Part shown: piece after piece, positions 17,101-24,423 of the stretch
Numbering within the stretch: the stretch's first letter is position 1
Layout: each line of letters opens with the position of its first letter
DNA from: Dehalococcoidia bacterium
Lineage (GTDB): Bacteria; Chloroflexota; Dehalococcoidia; Lucifugimonadales; UBA3495
DNA: 28,852 bases
NCBI GenBank assembly: GCA_022823105.1
Contig: JAJDXU010000093.1
Location: 1-28,852, forward strand
Direction of reading: 5' to 3'
Program-made: the position numbers and the translations under genes
Notes under the pieces: model-generated
The model's input: only the letters and a program-made list of their open reading frames with translations
Told to the model about the DNA's origin: nothing
Databases searched by the model: none

Positions 17101-18509
17101 GCTTCGAACTCCTGCCGCATGCTCTGCTCGTCAAGGTTGCGGCCGATGAAAACCAGCTGATTGCGTCGGGGCCCGTCCCCCCATTCGCGATCCGGCTGGC
17201 CGTCAAAAAGCATGTGAACCCCCTGGAAGACGAAGCGCCGTGACTCACCCGCGACGCTGATGAAACCCTTCATCCGGAAGATGTCCACCCCGCGCTCACT
17301 GAGCAGTGTGCTGAGCCAGGTGTTGAGCCTGGCGGGATCGCAGTCGCCGTCAACCTCGATCGCGATCGAGCCCACCTCGTCGTCGTGCTCGTGTTGGGCA
17401 ACCCAGGTACGCTCGGCCTCGACGGGAACCGCCGCACCCTTGATGCGCGAGGCGCCGTCCTCTGCGCAGTCAGGCTCGGCGCAAAAGCTGCCCGGCAGTT
17501 TGAAAGCCTCGCCATCCGCGTTCGTCAGTCGGAGATCGAACTCCTCCGGGAGGTGCTGGGTGTACAGTCCAACCTGAACCTGCTGATTGACCTCCAGGAA
17601 GAAGGACTTGCGCCCTGGGGAATCGAGCTGAAGGTTCACATGCTTTCCAACGGGAATCTCTGCCCCGGGAAGAACGGGCTCCGCCGGTTCGGCGTACTGC
17701 CGGACACACCACTCCGCGCTGTCCCGGAGGGCACCGTCATCCGTGCCCTGGTCAGGCACGACCACGAGCGACATCGTCGGATCGGGCCCTTCGGCAAGGC
17801 TGAGTTCGTAGCGGCCAATATCCAGCGAATAGACTCCAGTCCATTCGAACGGATACTCCGGCTCCAGGAACGTGGGACGACGCTCCAGCACCTGGTCCAG
17901 GTCGAATGCGCCGAGGTTGAGTACAGTTTCGACCGGGACGTTCGCCCGCTCGCTGCGCACGACCCGCGCCATGCGGTTCATGTCTCGAAGCCGAGCTTCC
18001 AGCCTGTCTATCGCCTCGCCGTCGACGAGGTCGGTCTTGTTGAGCACCAGGACATCTGCAAACGCAATCTGCTCCGTGCTTTCGTCGCTTCGGCCGAGCT
18101 GCTGATCAATGTGGGCTGCGTCGACAAGGGTGACGATCCCGTCAAGCGAGAACTCCGCGCGAAGCTCGTCGTCCATGAAGAACGTCTGGGCGACTGGGCC
18201 GGGATCGGCGAGCCCGGTGGTTTCCACCAGCACATAATCGAACTTGTCGCGGCGCTTATTGAGGTTGTTGAGTACCCGAATCAGGTCTCCGCGCACCGTG
18301 CAGCAGATGCAACCGTTCGACATCTCGAAAACCTCTTCATCGGCGTTGATGACCAGGCCTTGATCGATGCCGATCTCCCCATATTCGTTCTCGATCACGG
18401 CAATGCGCTTCCCGTGTTCCTCCGTCAGGATCCGGTTGAGCAGGGTCGTCTTCCCAGAGCCGAGGAAGCCGGTGAGGATGGTAACGGGTACTTTGCGGGG
18501 CGTGTTCAT
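17088..18509 (-). CDS. COG0523 (CobW/ZNG1-type) GTPase metallochaperone with an internal extra domain
   Basis: A G3E GTPase that delivers metal, probably zinc, to client enzymes. The 473 residues include Walker A GFLGSGKT (14-21), ENEYGEIGID, the metal-binding CICC motif (67-70), ETTGLADPGP and NKTD (157-160). After the GTPase domain (about 1-215) there is an extra segment of about 150 residues (215-365) with its own Cys pairs (CAEPDC), then QHEHDDE and a CobW C-terminal domain (380-473, ending RNQLVFIGRNLDEQSMR). Typical members are 320-400 residues, so the insert explains the length. The gene starts with a Shine-Dalgarno GGAGGA, has a sigma-70 promoter at 18564-18593 and a Zur-like box at 18533-18549. 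It is co-transcribed with the WD40 gene. Zinc rather than cobalt is inferred from these neighbours. Confidence 0.9.
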   Translation of the reverse strand: MNTPRKVPVTILTGFLGSGKTTLLNRILTEEHGKRIAVIENEYGEIGIDQGLVINADEEVFEMSNGCICCTVRGDLIRVLNNLNKRRDKFDYVLVETTGLADPGPVAQTFFMDDELRAEFSLDGIVTLVDAAHIDQQLGRSDESTEQIAFADVLVLNKTDLVDGEAIDRLEARLRDMNRMARVVRSERANVPVETVLNLGAFDLDQVLERRPTFLEPEYPFEWTGVYSLDIGRYELSLAEGPDPTMSLVVVPDQGTDDGALRDSAEWCVRQYAEPAEPVLPGAEIPVGKHVNLQLDSPGRKSFFLEVNQQVQVGLYTQHLPEEFDLRLTNADGEAFKLPGSFCAEPDCAEDGASRIKGAAVPVEAERTWVAQHEHDDEVGSIAIEVDGDCDPARLNTWLSTLLSERGVDIFRMKGFISVAGESRRFVFQGVHMLFDGQPDREWGDGPRRNQLVFIGRNLDEQSMRQEFEACLI

Positions 18510-18532
18510 ACAGAATCCTCCTTCAAGCCTTT

Positions 18533-18549
18533 TTGATATGACGTATCAA
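18533..18549. promoter_or_regulatory. Zur-like operator upstream of the COG0523 GTPase
   Basis: TTGATATGACGTATCAA is a nearly perfect palindrome (TTGATA-N5-TATCAA) at about +8 to +24 of the predicted transcript. The same word, with one base different, lies before the zinc-binding lipoprotein gene (19587-19603). A Fur-family regulator is encoded between them. Confidence 0.75.
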
Positions 18550-18563
18550 TTATTGAGCCGCCG

Positions 18564-18593
18564 ATACTACACTGCCCCCGCTGTCGCTGTCAA
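18564..18593 (-). promoter_or_regulatory. Sigma-70-type promoter of the GTPase-WD40 operon
   Basis: On the minus strand, TTGACA (18593-18588) and TAGTAT (18569-18564) are separated by 18 bases. The predicted start near 18557 places the Zur-like box within the first 25 transcribed bases, where a bound repressor would block initiation or clearance. Confidence 0.7.
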
Positions 18594-18609
18594 TCAGGCG
18601 ATTTGACGG

Positions 18610-18975
18610 TAACTGTTCAAAGTTGGCGAGGTGAATTGGCAGAAAGGCGCGGCGCGTTCATTGGGGCGGAAGGTTTAGCTATGGGAACGGCGCTCATGGG
18701 ATACGAACCCCTCCCGACCATCGAACCCCTCGCATGTTTTGTTGGCGGTCACTGCCCGATTGCAGGGACAGATTGAAACGCTGGAAGGAAAAACTGATCT
18801 GGGCGGTCCCGGGGCGATGACATGCCCCGTGCCCTCGCCGGCCCGGAGCAACCCAAAAAGACAGAACGCCTGGAAGCCCCGGCATAACAACATTCAGGAC
18901 GCACTCGTTGATATAGTCGCCGCAACAACAGCGCGTCTTACACAACGCGGGCTCGCGGCAGATGGTCCCGATCCG
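18610..18975 (+). other. Gene-less stretch, possible transposase relic
   Basis: No convincing gene. A plus-strand frame from about 18739 reads LLAVTARLQGQIETLEG then AMTCPVPSPARSNPKR and KPRHN. This faintly recalls the N-terminal leader of IS66-like transposases (coiled start, then a basic Lys/Arg/Pro stretch), but there is no catalytic part and the frame just runs into the promoter of the next gene. The assignment is weak. Confidence 0.2.
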
Positions 18976-18978
18976 AAG

Positions 18979-19007
18979 TTGACACGGCGGATTTGCGATA
19001 GTAGCAT
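18979..19007 (+). promoter_or_regulatory. Sigma-70-type promoter of the Fur-family regulator
   Basis: TTGACA (18979-18984) and TAGCAT (19002-19007) are separated by exactly 17 bases. The predicted start near 19014 leaves only about 12 untranslated bases before the ATG at 19026, so the message would be almost leaderless. Confidence 0.65.
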
Positions 19008-19024
19008 TCGATACTCGGTATCAT
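19008..19024. promoter_or_regulatory. Weaker Zur-like box over the regulator's own start
   Basis: TCGATACTCGGTATCAT keeps the GATA-N5-TATC core of the boxes at 18533 and 19587 but not the outer TT/AA. It overlaps the predicted transcript start and ends next to the ATG, which fits autoregulation. Confidence 0.5.
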
Positions 19025-19025
19025 A

Positions 19026-19493
19026 ATGTTCGCAACCCTTGCCAAACATTCCGGCCACGAGCATCCCCGGCCGCGCTCCGCCGCATTGGTGGACGACATC
19101 GTCGGACGATTGAGCGCCCTGGGTTACCGGGATACTGAACCGCGGCGCCTGGTCATCAGCGCCGTTGTTGCCCAGGGCCGGCCCTTCACCGCTGAGGAGC
19201 TCTGCGCGTCCCTACCCTGCGTCGGACGGGCCACCGTGTACCGGAGCCTGCGCCTGTTGGTGCAGACCGATCTGGTGTGCCGGGTGCTGCTGGAAGACCA
19301 CGAACTGCGCTACCAGCTGACCCAACCGGGGCGCCACCATCACCTGCTGTGCGGGATTTGCGGGGTGTCGGCGGACCTGGGAAGATGCGATGCGGAGGAC
19401 ATCCTCCGGGAAGCAGCCGCCGCCGCAGGCTTCCGGATGACCGGCCATTGGCTGGAAGTGTACGGCCAATGCGGCGATTGCGTCGACGATTGA
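19026..19493 (+). CDS. zur: Fur-family metalloregulator, Zur-like
   Basis: The 155-residue cytoplasmic repressor has a winged-helix DNA-binding domain (about 22-90: PRRLVISAVVAQGRPFTAEELCASL, then GRATVYRSLRLL). The dimerisation/metal domain shows RHHHLLCGICG (Fur-family His cluster and first CxxC) and ends YGQCGDC (second CxxC), the structural zinc site of the family. The Zur assignment rests on context: it lies between a COG0523 GTPase and a zinc-binding lipoprotein, with shared palindromic boxes. Fur or Mur specificity cannot be excluded from sequence alone. The ATG at 19026 is essentially leaderless, without a Shine-Dalgarno. Confidence 0.88.
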   Translation: MFATLAKHSGHEHPRPRSAALVDDIVGRLSALGYRDTEPRRLVISAVVAQGRPFTAEELCASLPCVGRATVYRSLRLLVQTDLVCRVLLEDHELRYQLTQPGRHHHLLCGICGVSADLGRCDAEDILREAAAAAGFRMTGHWLEVYGQCGDCVDD

Positions 19494-19526
19494 TCGCCGA
19501 CGCACTTTATTTTTGCTCACGCAATA

Positions 19527-19555
19527 TTGACACGTCATATCTAACATCGTAGATG
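19527..19555 (+). promoter_or_regulatory. Promoter of the ZnuA-AztD gene with an overlapping second Zur-like box
   Basis: TTGACA (19527-19532) and TAGATG (19550-19555) are separated by 17 bases. The -35 box is part of a degenerate palindrome (TTGACACGTCATATCTA, 19527-19543) related to the Zur-like word, so two boxes flank the predicted start near 19562. Confidence 0.55.
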
Positions 19556-19586
19556 ATCGAAGCAAATGGCCAACCGGAAAATATTA

Positions 19587-19603
19587 TTGATATGACATAT
19601 CAA
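19587..19603. promoter_or_regulatory. Zur-like operator upstream of the zinc-binding lipoprotein
   Basis: TTGATATGACATATCAA is a perfect palindrome around its central base and the best copy of the motif in the window. It lies about 25-40 bases inside the predicted transcript and 70 bases before the ATG at 19673. Confidence 0.8.
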
Positions 19604-19672
19604 AACAGATTATCGCGGATATGCCACGTCTATCAGTCCGGCAATCGACATCCACAACAACGGAGAAAACCG

Positions 19673-22027
19673 ATGAACCCACCTGCACTACCGCGCTTGC
19701 TCTCTACCAAAACCCTTCCGTTGCGGCCAGCCCTGGCGCTCCTCATCGCCCTGGCGGCAATTGCGCTGCTGCTGACGGCCTGCGGGGGCGAAGAACCGGA
19801 TCTCCCTCCGACCGGTGATTCGTCCGCCGCAGGTACCGCGCCTCAAGCCCAGGCCGCGCCTTCCCAGCCGACCGCGGCGCCTGCCGCTGCTCCCGCCCCC
19901 GCAGTTCCTGCAACCCAGCAGGCCCAAGCGTCTTCGGCAAACGCCTCCGTGCAGACCGATCCTGTGAAAGTGGTTGCAGGCAACCCCGTGCTCGCGGACC
20001 TCGTGCGACAGGTCGGTGGAGACTTGGTGCAGGTGGACGCGCTGGTCAAACCGGGCACTGACGTCCACACGTGGCAGAGCGCTCCCGCTGATAGTGTGCG
20101 CATAGCTGAGGCCGACCTCGTGGTCAGCAATGGGACCAACCTCGCCGCCCATATTGAAGATTTGCTCGACAACGCCTCTTCCGCCGACGCCATTCGAGTA
20201 GTCGCGTCGGAAGGACTCGAGCCCCAAGAGTTGGTTGAATTGCCCTTCCCGGGAGGAGACCACCATGACCACGCGATGGAGCACGGGGACGAACACGGCG
20301 CCGAACTCGCTGGCCGGCTGCTCGTCGGCGATGGGGAAACCGGCGCTCTGTCGGTCATTGATCTGGAGACCGGGCACGTCCACGAGAATGAGTTCGACCT
20401 GGGTTCCCGCGCCGGTCGAATCTATGCGACCGCGAGTGGGCGATTTGCCATCGCCGTTTCCACCGACGCCAACGCGGTGAACATCATCGACGGCGGCATG
20501 TACTTGGAGGAGCACGGCGACCACTTCGATTTGGTGGAACGGGACGTCAGCCTCCTGGGGCTCGACCTCACGGGCGACCGTCCGGTCCACATGTACATCG
20601 GCGGCGAATGGGCCACCATTTATTACGACGGTTCCGGAGACATCGTCCTGCTGAACGAACACGAACTGGAAGAGGAAGGCAGCGCCCACCAACCCATCGT
20701 GCTCAACGCCGGACCCCATCACGGCGCCGCCGTGCCGCTGTCCCACGACTTGTTCGCCGTTACCATCCAGCACCCCGATTTCGACCAGAGCCCGGACGAC
20801 TACCGACTGCCCATCGGCGCCGAGATCTGGGACCTGGACGGCAACTCGCTGCACAGAGCCGAAGGGTGTCCCGACCTCCACGGCGACGCGGGCAACGGGC
20901 ACGTGGCCGTTTTCGGCTGCACCGGCGGCGTGCTCATGGTGGAAGACCACCACGGTGAATACGAGGACGCTTTCATACCGGCTCCGGCTGGTTCACCCGA
21001 CGACTTCCGCCTGACCTCCGTTTGGGGATATGACGGGCTGCACCATTTCTTCGCCCTGGGTTCCGCGGTGGGTCTGTACGTCGTGGAGCCGGAAGAAGGC
21101 GTGATGGAGCAGTTGATACCGGCCACCGAGGACCTGCGGCCCATCCAGGTGGCGCTCAGCCACGACGGAGAGCTGCTGGTAGTGGTGATGAGCGACGGCG
21201 AAATACGGCTGTACGAAGCCCACGACCTTCACCTGGTGGCCTCGACGTCCGACGTCCTGGGCGATGAGATCGATCCCGGCTTCTGGGCGCGGCCCCACGT
21301 GGCCACGGCGCCCGGCCGCATATTCATCACCGACTCCGCCGCCGGCGAGGTGTTCGCCCTAGACTCCCACGACCTGGAAGAGGTGAACCACTGGGAAATT
21401 TCCGGCGCACCCACCAAGGTCGCTTTCGTCGGCATTCTCGGCGAGGCCGATCACCATGAAGCAGGACACGACGACCACGCTGGCCACGACGATCATGACC
21501 ACCACGGCCACGACCACGGCGCGGGCGACCCTCACTTCTGGCAGAATCCCCGCTTGGTGGTTCACTACGTGGAGCAGATCACCAACGGATTGGTCAGAGC
21601 GGATCCGGACAACGCGGCAATCTACCTCGACAACTCGGCGGCGTACATTGAGGAACTGGAGGCTCTGGACGCCTACATCGTCGACACCCTGGCTTCGATA
21701 CCCGCGGACCGGCGCGTGATGGTGACCTTCCATGACGCCTTCGGGTACTTCGGCACGCAATACGACATGGAGGTTCAAGCCTTCGTGGGTGGCCATGGCG
21801 GGGAGGTTTCGCCCGACGACATCGCAAACGTCCTGGACCTGGTGGAGCGCCGTGGCCTGACCGCAGTGTTCTCGGAGCCCCAATTCTCCGCCGACGCCCT
21901 GGAACAGGTTGCCCGGGACGCCGGCATCCAGGTCGGGATCATCCGCTCGTTGCCGGACAGCGTCTATCCCGAGTATCTCGACATGATGCGGGCCAACGCG
22001 GATCAGTTGGCGGAATTCCTGCGGTAA
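19673..22027 (+). CDS. Zinc-binding lipoprotein: ZnuA/AztC-type SBP with an inserted AztD-like propeller
   Basis: The protein would capture zinc outside the membrane. The start at 19673 is chosen for the Shine-Dalgarno GGAG eight bases upstream; a longer frame from 19553 would include the operator. The 784 residues begin with a lipoprotein signal (LLTAC, Cys37) and an Ala/Pro linker. The N-lobe of a cluster A-I binding protein spans about 95-195, with zinc ligand His132 in DVHTW. Near residue 196 the fold is interrupted by GGDHHDHAMEHGDEH and about 375 residues resembling AztD, the periplasmic zinc chaperone propeller (LEEHGDHFDL, APHHGAAVPL in variant form GPHHGAAVPL, CPDLHGDAGNG). A His/Asp-rich loop (592-616) then returns to the C-lobe: DPHFW (His621), TFHDAFGYF (His687) and SEPQFS (Glu735). 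All four canonical zinc ligands are present. No znuB/znuC or aztA/aztB genes follow. AztD similarity is from remembered family motifs, not a search. Confidence 0.85.
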   Translation: MNPPALPRLLSTKTLPLRPALALLIALAAIALLLTACGGEEPDLPPTGDSSAAGTAPQAQAAPSQPTAAPAAAPAPAVPATQQAQASSANASVQTDPVKVVAGNPVLADLVRQVGGDLVQVDALVKPGTDVHTWQSAPADSVRIAEADLVVSNGTNLAAHIEDLLDNASSADAIRVVASEGLEPQELVELPFPGGDHHDHAMEHGDEHGAELAGRLLVGDGETGALSVIDLETGHVHENEFDLGSRAGRIYATASGRFAIAVSTDANAVNIIDGGMYLEEHGDHFDLVERDVSLLGLDLTGDRPVHMYIGGEWATIYYDGSGDIVLLNEHELEEEGSAHQPIVLNAGPHHGAAVPLSHDLFAVTIQHPDFDQSPDDYRLPIGAEIWDLDGNSLHRAEGCPDLHGDAGNGHVAVFGCTGGVLMVEDHHGEYEDAFIPAPAGSPDDFRLTSVWGYDGLHHFFALGSAVGLYVVEPEEGVMEQLIPATEDLRPIQVALSHDGELLVVVMSDGEIRLYEAHDLHLVASTSDVLGDEIDPGFWARPHVATAPGRIFITDSAAGEVFALDSHDLEEVNHWEISGAPTKVAFVGILGEADHHEAGHDDHAGHDDHDHHGHDHGAGDPHFWQNPRLVVHYVEQITNGLVRADPDNAAIYLDNSAAYIEELEALDAYIVDTLASIPADRRVMVTFHDAFGYFGTQYDMEVQAFVGGHGGEVSPDDIANVLDLVERRGLTAVFSEPQFSADALEQVARDAGIQVGIIRSLPDSVYPEYLDMMRANADQLAEFLR

Positions 22028-22063
22028 CCCGAACCGGCGACACGCCGTGATCATCCGCTTCGC

Positions 22064-22093
22064 AATCAGGGGGCTGTCAGCAGTCCCCTGATT
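22064..22093 (+). terminator. Hairpin downstream of the zinc-binding lipoprotein gene
   Basis: AATCAGGGG (22064-22072) and CCCCTGATT (22085-22093) form a perfect 9-bp stem 36 bases after the stop codon. There is no clear T-run after it, so it is a probable but not canonical terminator. Confidence 0.5.
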
Positions 22094-22522
22094 GGTATGT
22101 GCGGTAAGCGCTGTCCGGTTCGGGATCCGGTGCGAATATGGCTCTATCGCTACTTTGCGGCCGTTGCGGACACATCAATTTCCGGCCCGTGACCCGAGGA
22201 ATCCCTCAGCCTGTTCACCGATGCTCCGCTCCGGGCAGTGCAGCCAACCGAGACCGCGGCGGTGGAGTTGAGCGTTCCGGTAAACGAGAGGATCACGATG
22301 TTGTCGAGAGCCCCGCGGTTGAATTGCGGCTGGCTCGGTTGGCGCGTTGAGTGAACGCGCTCGCTGCCGACACCGAAGGCCCATCAACAACTTCGGTATG
22401 GGTCAGCAAATGTTGACCAGGCGGAATGCACTGCAACCCCGGGCGCCGGATTCCCCTGGCGCCCCGAAGCGTCGGATAGGCGAACCCCCAACGCAGAGCG
22501 GTTCGTTCCAGGGAGTAGGCAA
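22094..22522. other. Gene-less stretch between convergent operons
   Basis: I see no supported gene. It includes a short cobalamin-riboswitch-like word near 22118-22131 (see findings) and a hairpin GGGCGCC (22441-22447) / GGCGCCC (22458-22464) that could end the ABC operon arriving on the minus strand, though without a T-tract. The ATPase genes expected after the permeases are not here, either intact or as recognisable fragments. Confidence 0.45.
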
Positions 22523-23431
22523 TCACCCGCTTCCCTGCCACACGGTGCGGGGATCTAGCATGTCCCGCAGCCCGTCGCCCAACAGGTTGAATCCCAGAAC
22601 CGCGATGAATATGGCTGCTCCGGGCAGCAGAAGCAGGCGGGGAGCGGTTTGCAGGTGCGGTCTGGCGTCGTTCAGCATCGCTCCCCACTCCGGCGTTGGT
22701 GGTTGCGCGCCCAAACCCAGGAAGTTGAGGCCGGCGATGCCCAGGATGATCCAGCCCACGTCCAGCGACGCGATCACGATGATCGGCCCGAGGATGTTGG
22801 GTGCCATATGCCGGAGGATGATGCGCAGGCTGCCGGCGCCGGCGGCCCGAGCCGCCGTGACGTACTCCCACTGCCGCGCGCCCCGGGTCACCCCGCGAAT
22901 TATGCGGGCATGGCCCACCCACCAGACCGCGCCGGCCGCCAGCAGCACGTTCAACAGGCCCGGCCCCAGCGCGCCCGCCACGGCCAATGCCAGGATCAAA
23001 GAGGGGAACGCCAGCAGCAGGTCCACCACGCCCATCAGCGCCGTGTCCGCCCAGCCGCCGTGATATCCGGACAGTACCCCCACCGTGAGCGCTATGGTCA
23101 TGCTGAGGGCCAGGGTGGCGGCTGCGGCCAGCAGGGTAACGCGCGCCCCGTGAATTATGCGACTGAAGGTGTCTCTCCCCAGATGGTCGGTGCCCAGCAG
23201 GTGTCCCGCCGACGGTGGCAGCAATCTGTCCGGCAGGTTGATTTCGGTGGGGTCATCCAGCGGGAGCCAGGGCGCGAGCAACCCCGCCAGCAAAAGCGAC
23301 GCCACCAGGAACAGCCCCAACGCGGTTCCCGGCTCCCGCAGCAGACCAGTCCACTGCCTGCGCCGGCGCGCTCTTCCGGTTATCGGCGAGGTGAGAACGG
23401 GCGCTCCGGAACTGTCGGCATTTGCGTTCAT
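22523..23431 (-). CDS. Nickel/peptide-type ABC transporter permease, DppC/NikC-like
   Basis: A 302-residue inner-membrane permease. After a cytoplasmic Arg-rich N-terminus come five to six hydrophobic segments (about 36-58, 97-122, 132-155, 157-172, 210-238, 265-290). The family hallmarks are LLGTDHLGRDTFSRIIHGAR, where GTD..GRD is typical of DppC/NikC, and the EAA coupling loop EYVTAARAAGAGSLRIILRH. Its ATG lies 6 bases after the stop of the DppB-like gene, so it is in the same operon as the partner permease and the binding protein. No DppD/DppF-type ATPase follows within the window. Confidence 0.9.
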   Translation of the reverse strand: MNANADSSGAPVLTSPITGRARRRRQWTGLLREPGTALGLFLVASLLLAGLLAPWLPLDDPTEINLPDRLLPPSAGHLLGTDHLGRDTFSRIIHGARVTLLAAAATLALSMTIALTVGVLSGYHGGWADTALMGVVDLLLAFPSLILALAVAGALGPGLLNVLLAAGAVWWVGHARIIRGVTRGARQWEYVTAARAAGAGSLRIILRHMAPNILGPIIVIASLDVGWIILGIAGLNFLGLGAQPPTPEWGAMLNDARPHLQTAPRLLLLPGAAIFIAVLGFNLLGDGLRDMLDPRTVWQGSG

Positions 23432-23437
23432 CGGCCG

Positions 23438-24385
23438 CTACACCTCGCCCCGTCCGAAGCGGAGTCGCGGGTCTGCGATGCGCAGGGCAACATCGGCGGT
23501 CAGATTGACCAGCAACACCACCACGGCGATATATGTCACGAACCCCTGCACCACTGGGTAGTCCCGAGTCAGCGCCGCGCCCACCATCAACTGACCCAAA
23601 CCTGGCCAGGTGAAGATGGTCTCCACGATCACCGCGCCGCTGAGCAGGTAGCCAAGGTTGACCCCCGTGGCGCCGATGGCCGGCAGCAGCGCGTTGCGGA
23701 GAGCGTGTCGGAAGGCAACCGCCTGCTCGGACAGCCCTTTCGCGCGCGCCGTCCGGATGTAGTCCTGCCCCAGGGTCTCCAGCATGCTCGCGCGTATCAG
23801 CCGCATCAGTTGGGCCATCGGAGCCAGGGAAAGCGCGATAGCCGGTAGCACGACCTGCGCGGCCGAGCCATAGCCCAGGGCCGGCAGCCACGACAGTTGC
23901 ACGGCGAACAGGATGATCAGCCCGTAGGCCAGGGCGTAGGACGGCGCCGCCGCGCCCACCAGCGCCGTCAATCGCGCGACGGTGTCCACGAGGCTGCCGC
24001 GTCGACGGGCCGACAGTATGCCCATGGGCACGGCGACCAGCAGGGCCAGAGCCAGGGCAGCCGCCGTAAGCTGAGCCGTGGGGATGGTGCGGCGGGCCAG
24101 CTGGGCGGCCACCGGCTGTTCGGAGACGTAGGATCGCCCCATGTCGCCCGTCGCGGCCCGCGACACCCAGCGAACGTATTGCGCCGGCAGCGGGGCATCC
24201 AGGCCAAGCTCGGCCCGCATGGCCGACACCTCGGCCGGACTGGGCAGCTGGCCGGGGTTGCGCTGGCGCAGCACAATCTCGGCCGGGTCGCCCGGCGCCA
24301 CGTTCAGCAGCGCGAAGCTGACTGCCGAGATGCCCAGGAGCAGCAGCGGCAGCGTGGCCAGCCTTCGTACCAGGTATGCTCCCAT
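23438..24385 (-). CDS. Nickel/peptide-type ABC transporter permease, DppB/NikB-like
   Basis: A 315-residue inner-membrane permease with the classic N-terminus (YLVRRLATLPLLLLGISAVSF) followed by APGDPA. A conserved stretch ELGLDAPLPAQYVRWV and the EAA loop DYIRTARAKGLSEQAVAFRHALRNALLP mark the DppB/NikB family. It has about six hydrophobic segments. It begins 38 bases after the stop of the upstream binding protein gene and is followed closely by the DppC-like gene. The substrate class (peptide, nickel, metal chelate) cannot be read from the permease. Confidence 0.9.
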   Translation of the reverse strand: MGAYLVRRLATLPLLLLGISAVSFALLNVAPGDPAEIVLRQRNPGQLPSPAEVSAMRAELGLDAPLPAQYVRWVSRAATGDMGRSYVSEQPVAAQLARRTIPTAQLTAAALALALLVAVPMGILSARRRGSLVDTVARLTALVGAAAPSYALAYGLIILFAVQLSWLPALGYGSAAQVVLPAIALSLAPMAQLMRLIRASMLETLGQDYIRTARAKGLSEQAVAFRHALRNALLPAIGATGVNLGYLLSGAVIVETIFTWPGLGQLMVGAALTRDYPVVQGFVTYIAVVVLLVNLTADVALRIADPRLRFGRGEV

Positions 24386-24423
24386 GCCGTTGCCCTAAAT
24401 TCGTCCGAAAGCGGCGCAACCCA

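Noticed and set aside
17385..18536. A 383-residue plus-strand frame opposite the COG0523 GTPase
   Set aside because: Antisense to Walker A, CICC and NKTD motifs; no signal of its own, and its end runs through the operator at 18533.
18665..18730. A tRNA-like word (GGTTCGTATCCC on the minus strand)
   Set aside because: No cloverleaf can be drawn: the acceptor and anticodon arms do not pair, and the T-arm match is partial.
19688..20953. A 421-residue minus-strand open frame opposite the ZnuA-AztD gene
   Set aside because: Antisense shadow of an extended coding region with strong domain evidence on the plus strand.
22441..22464. Hairpin GGGCGCC/GGCGCCC as terminator of the ABC operon
   Set aside because: There is no T-run after it on the minus strand and it lies about 60 bases beyond the stop codon, so I list it only as structure in the gene-less stretch.
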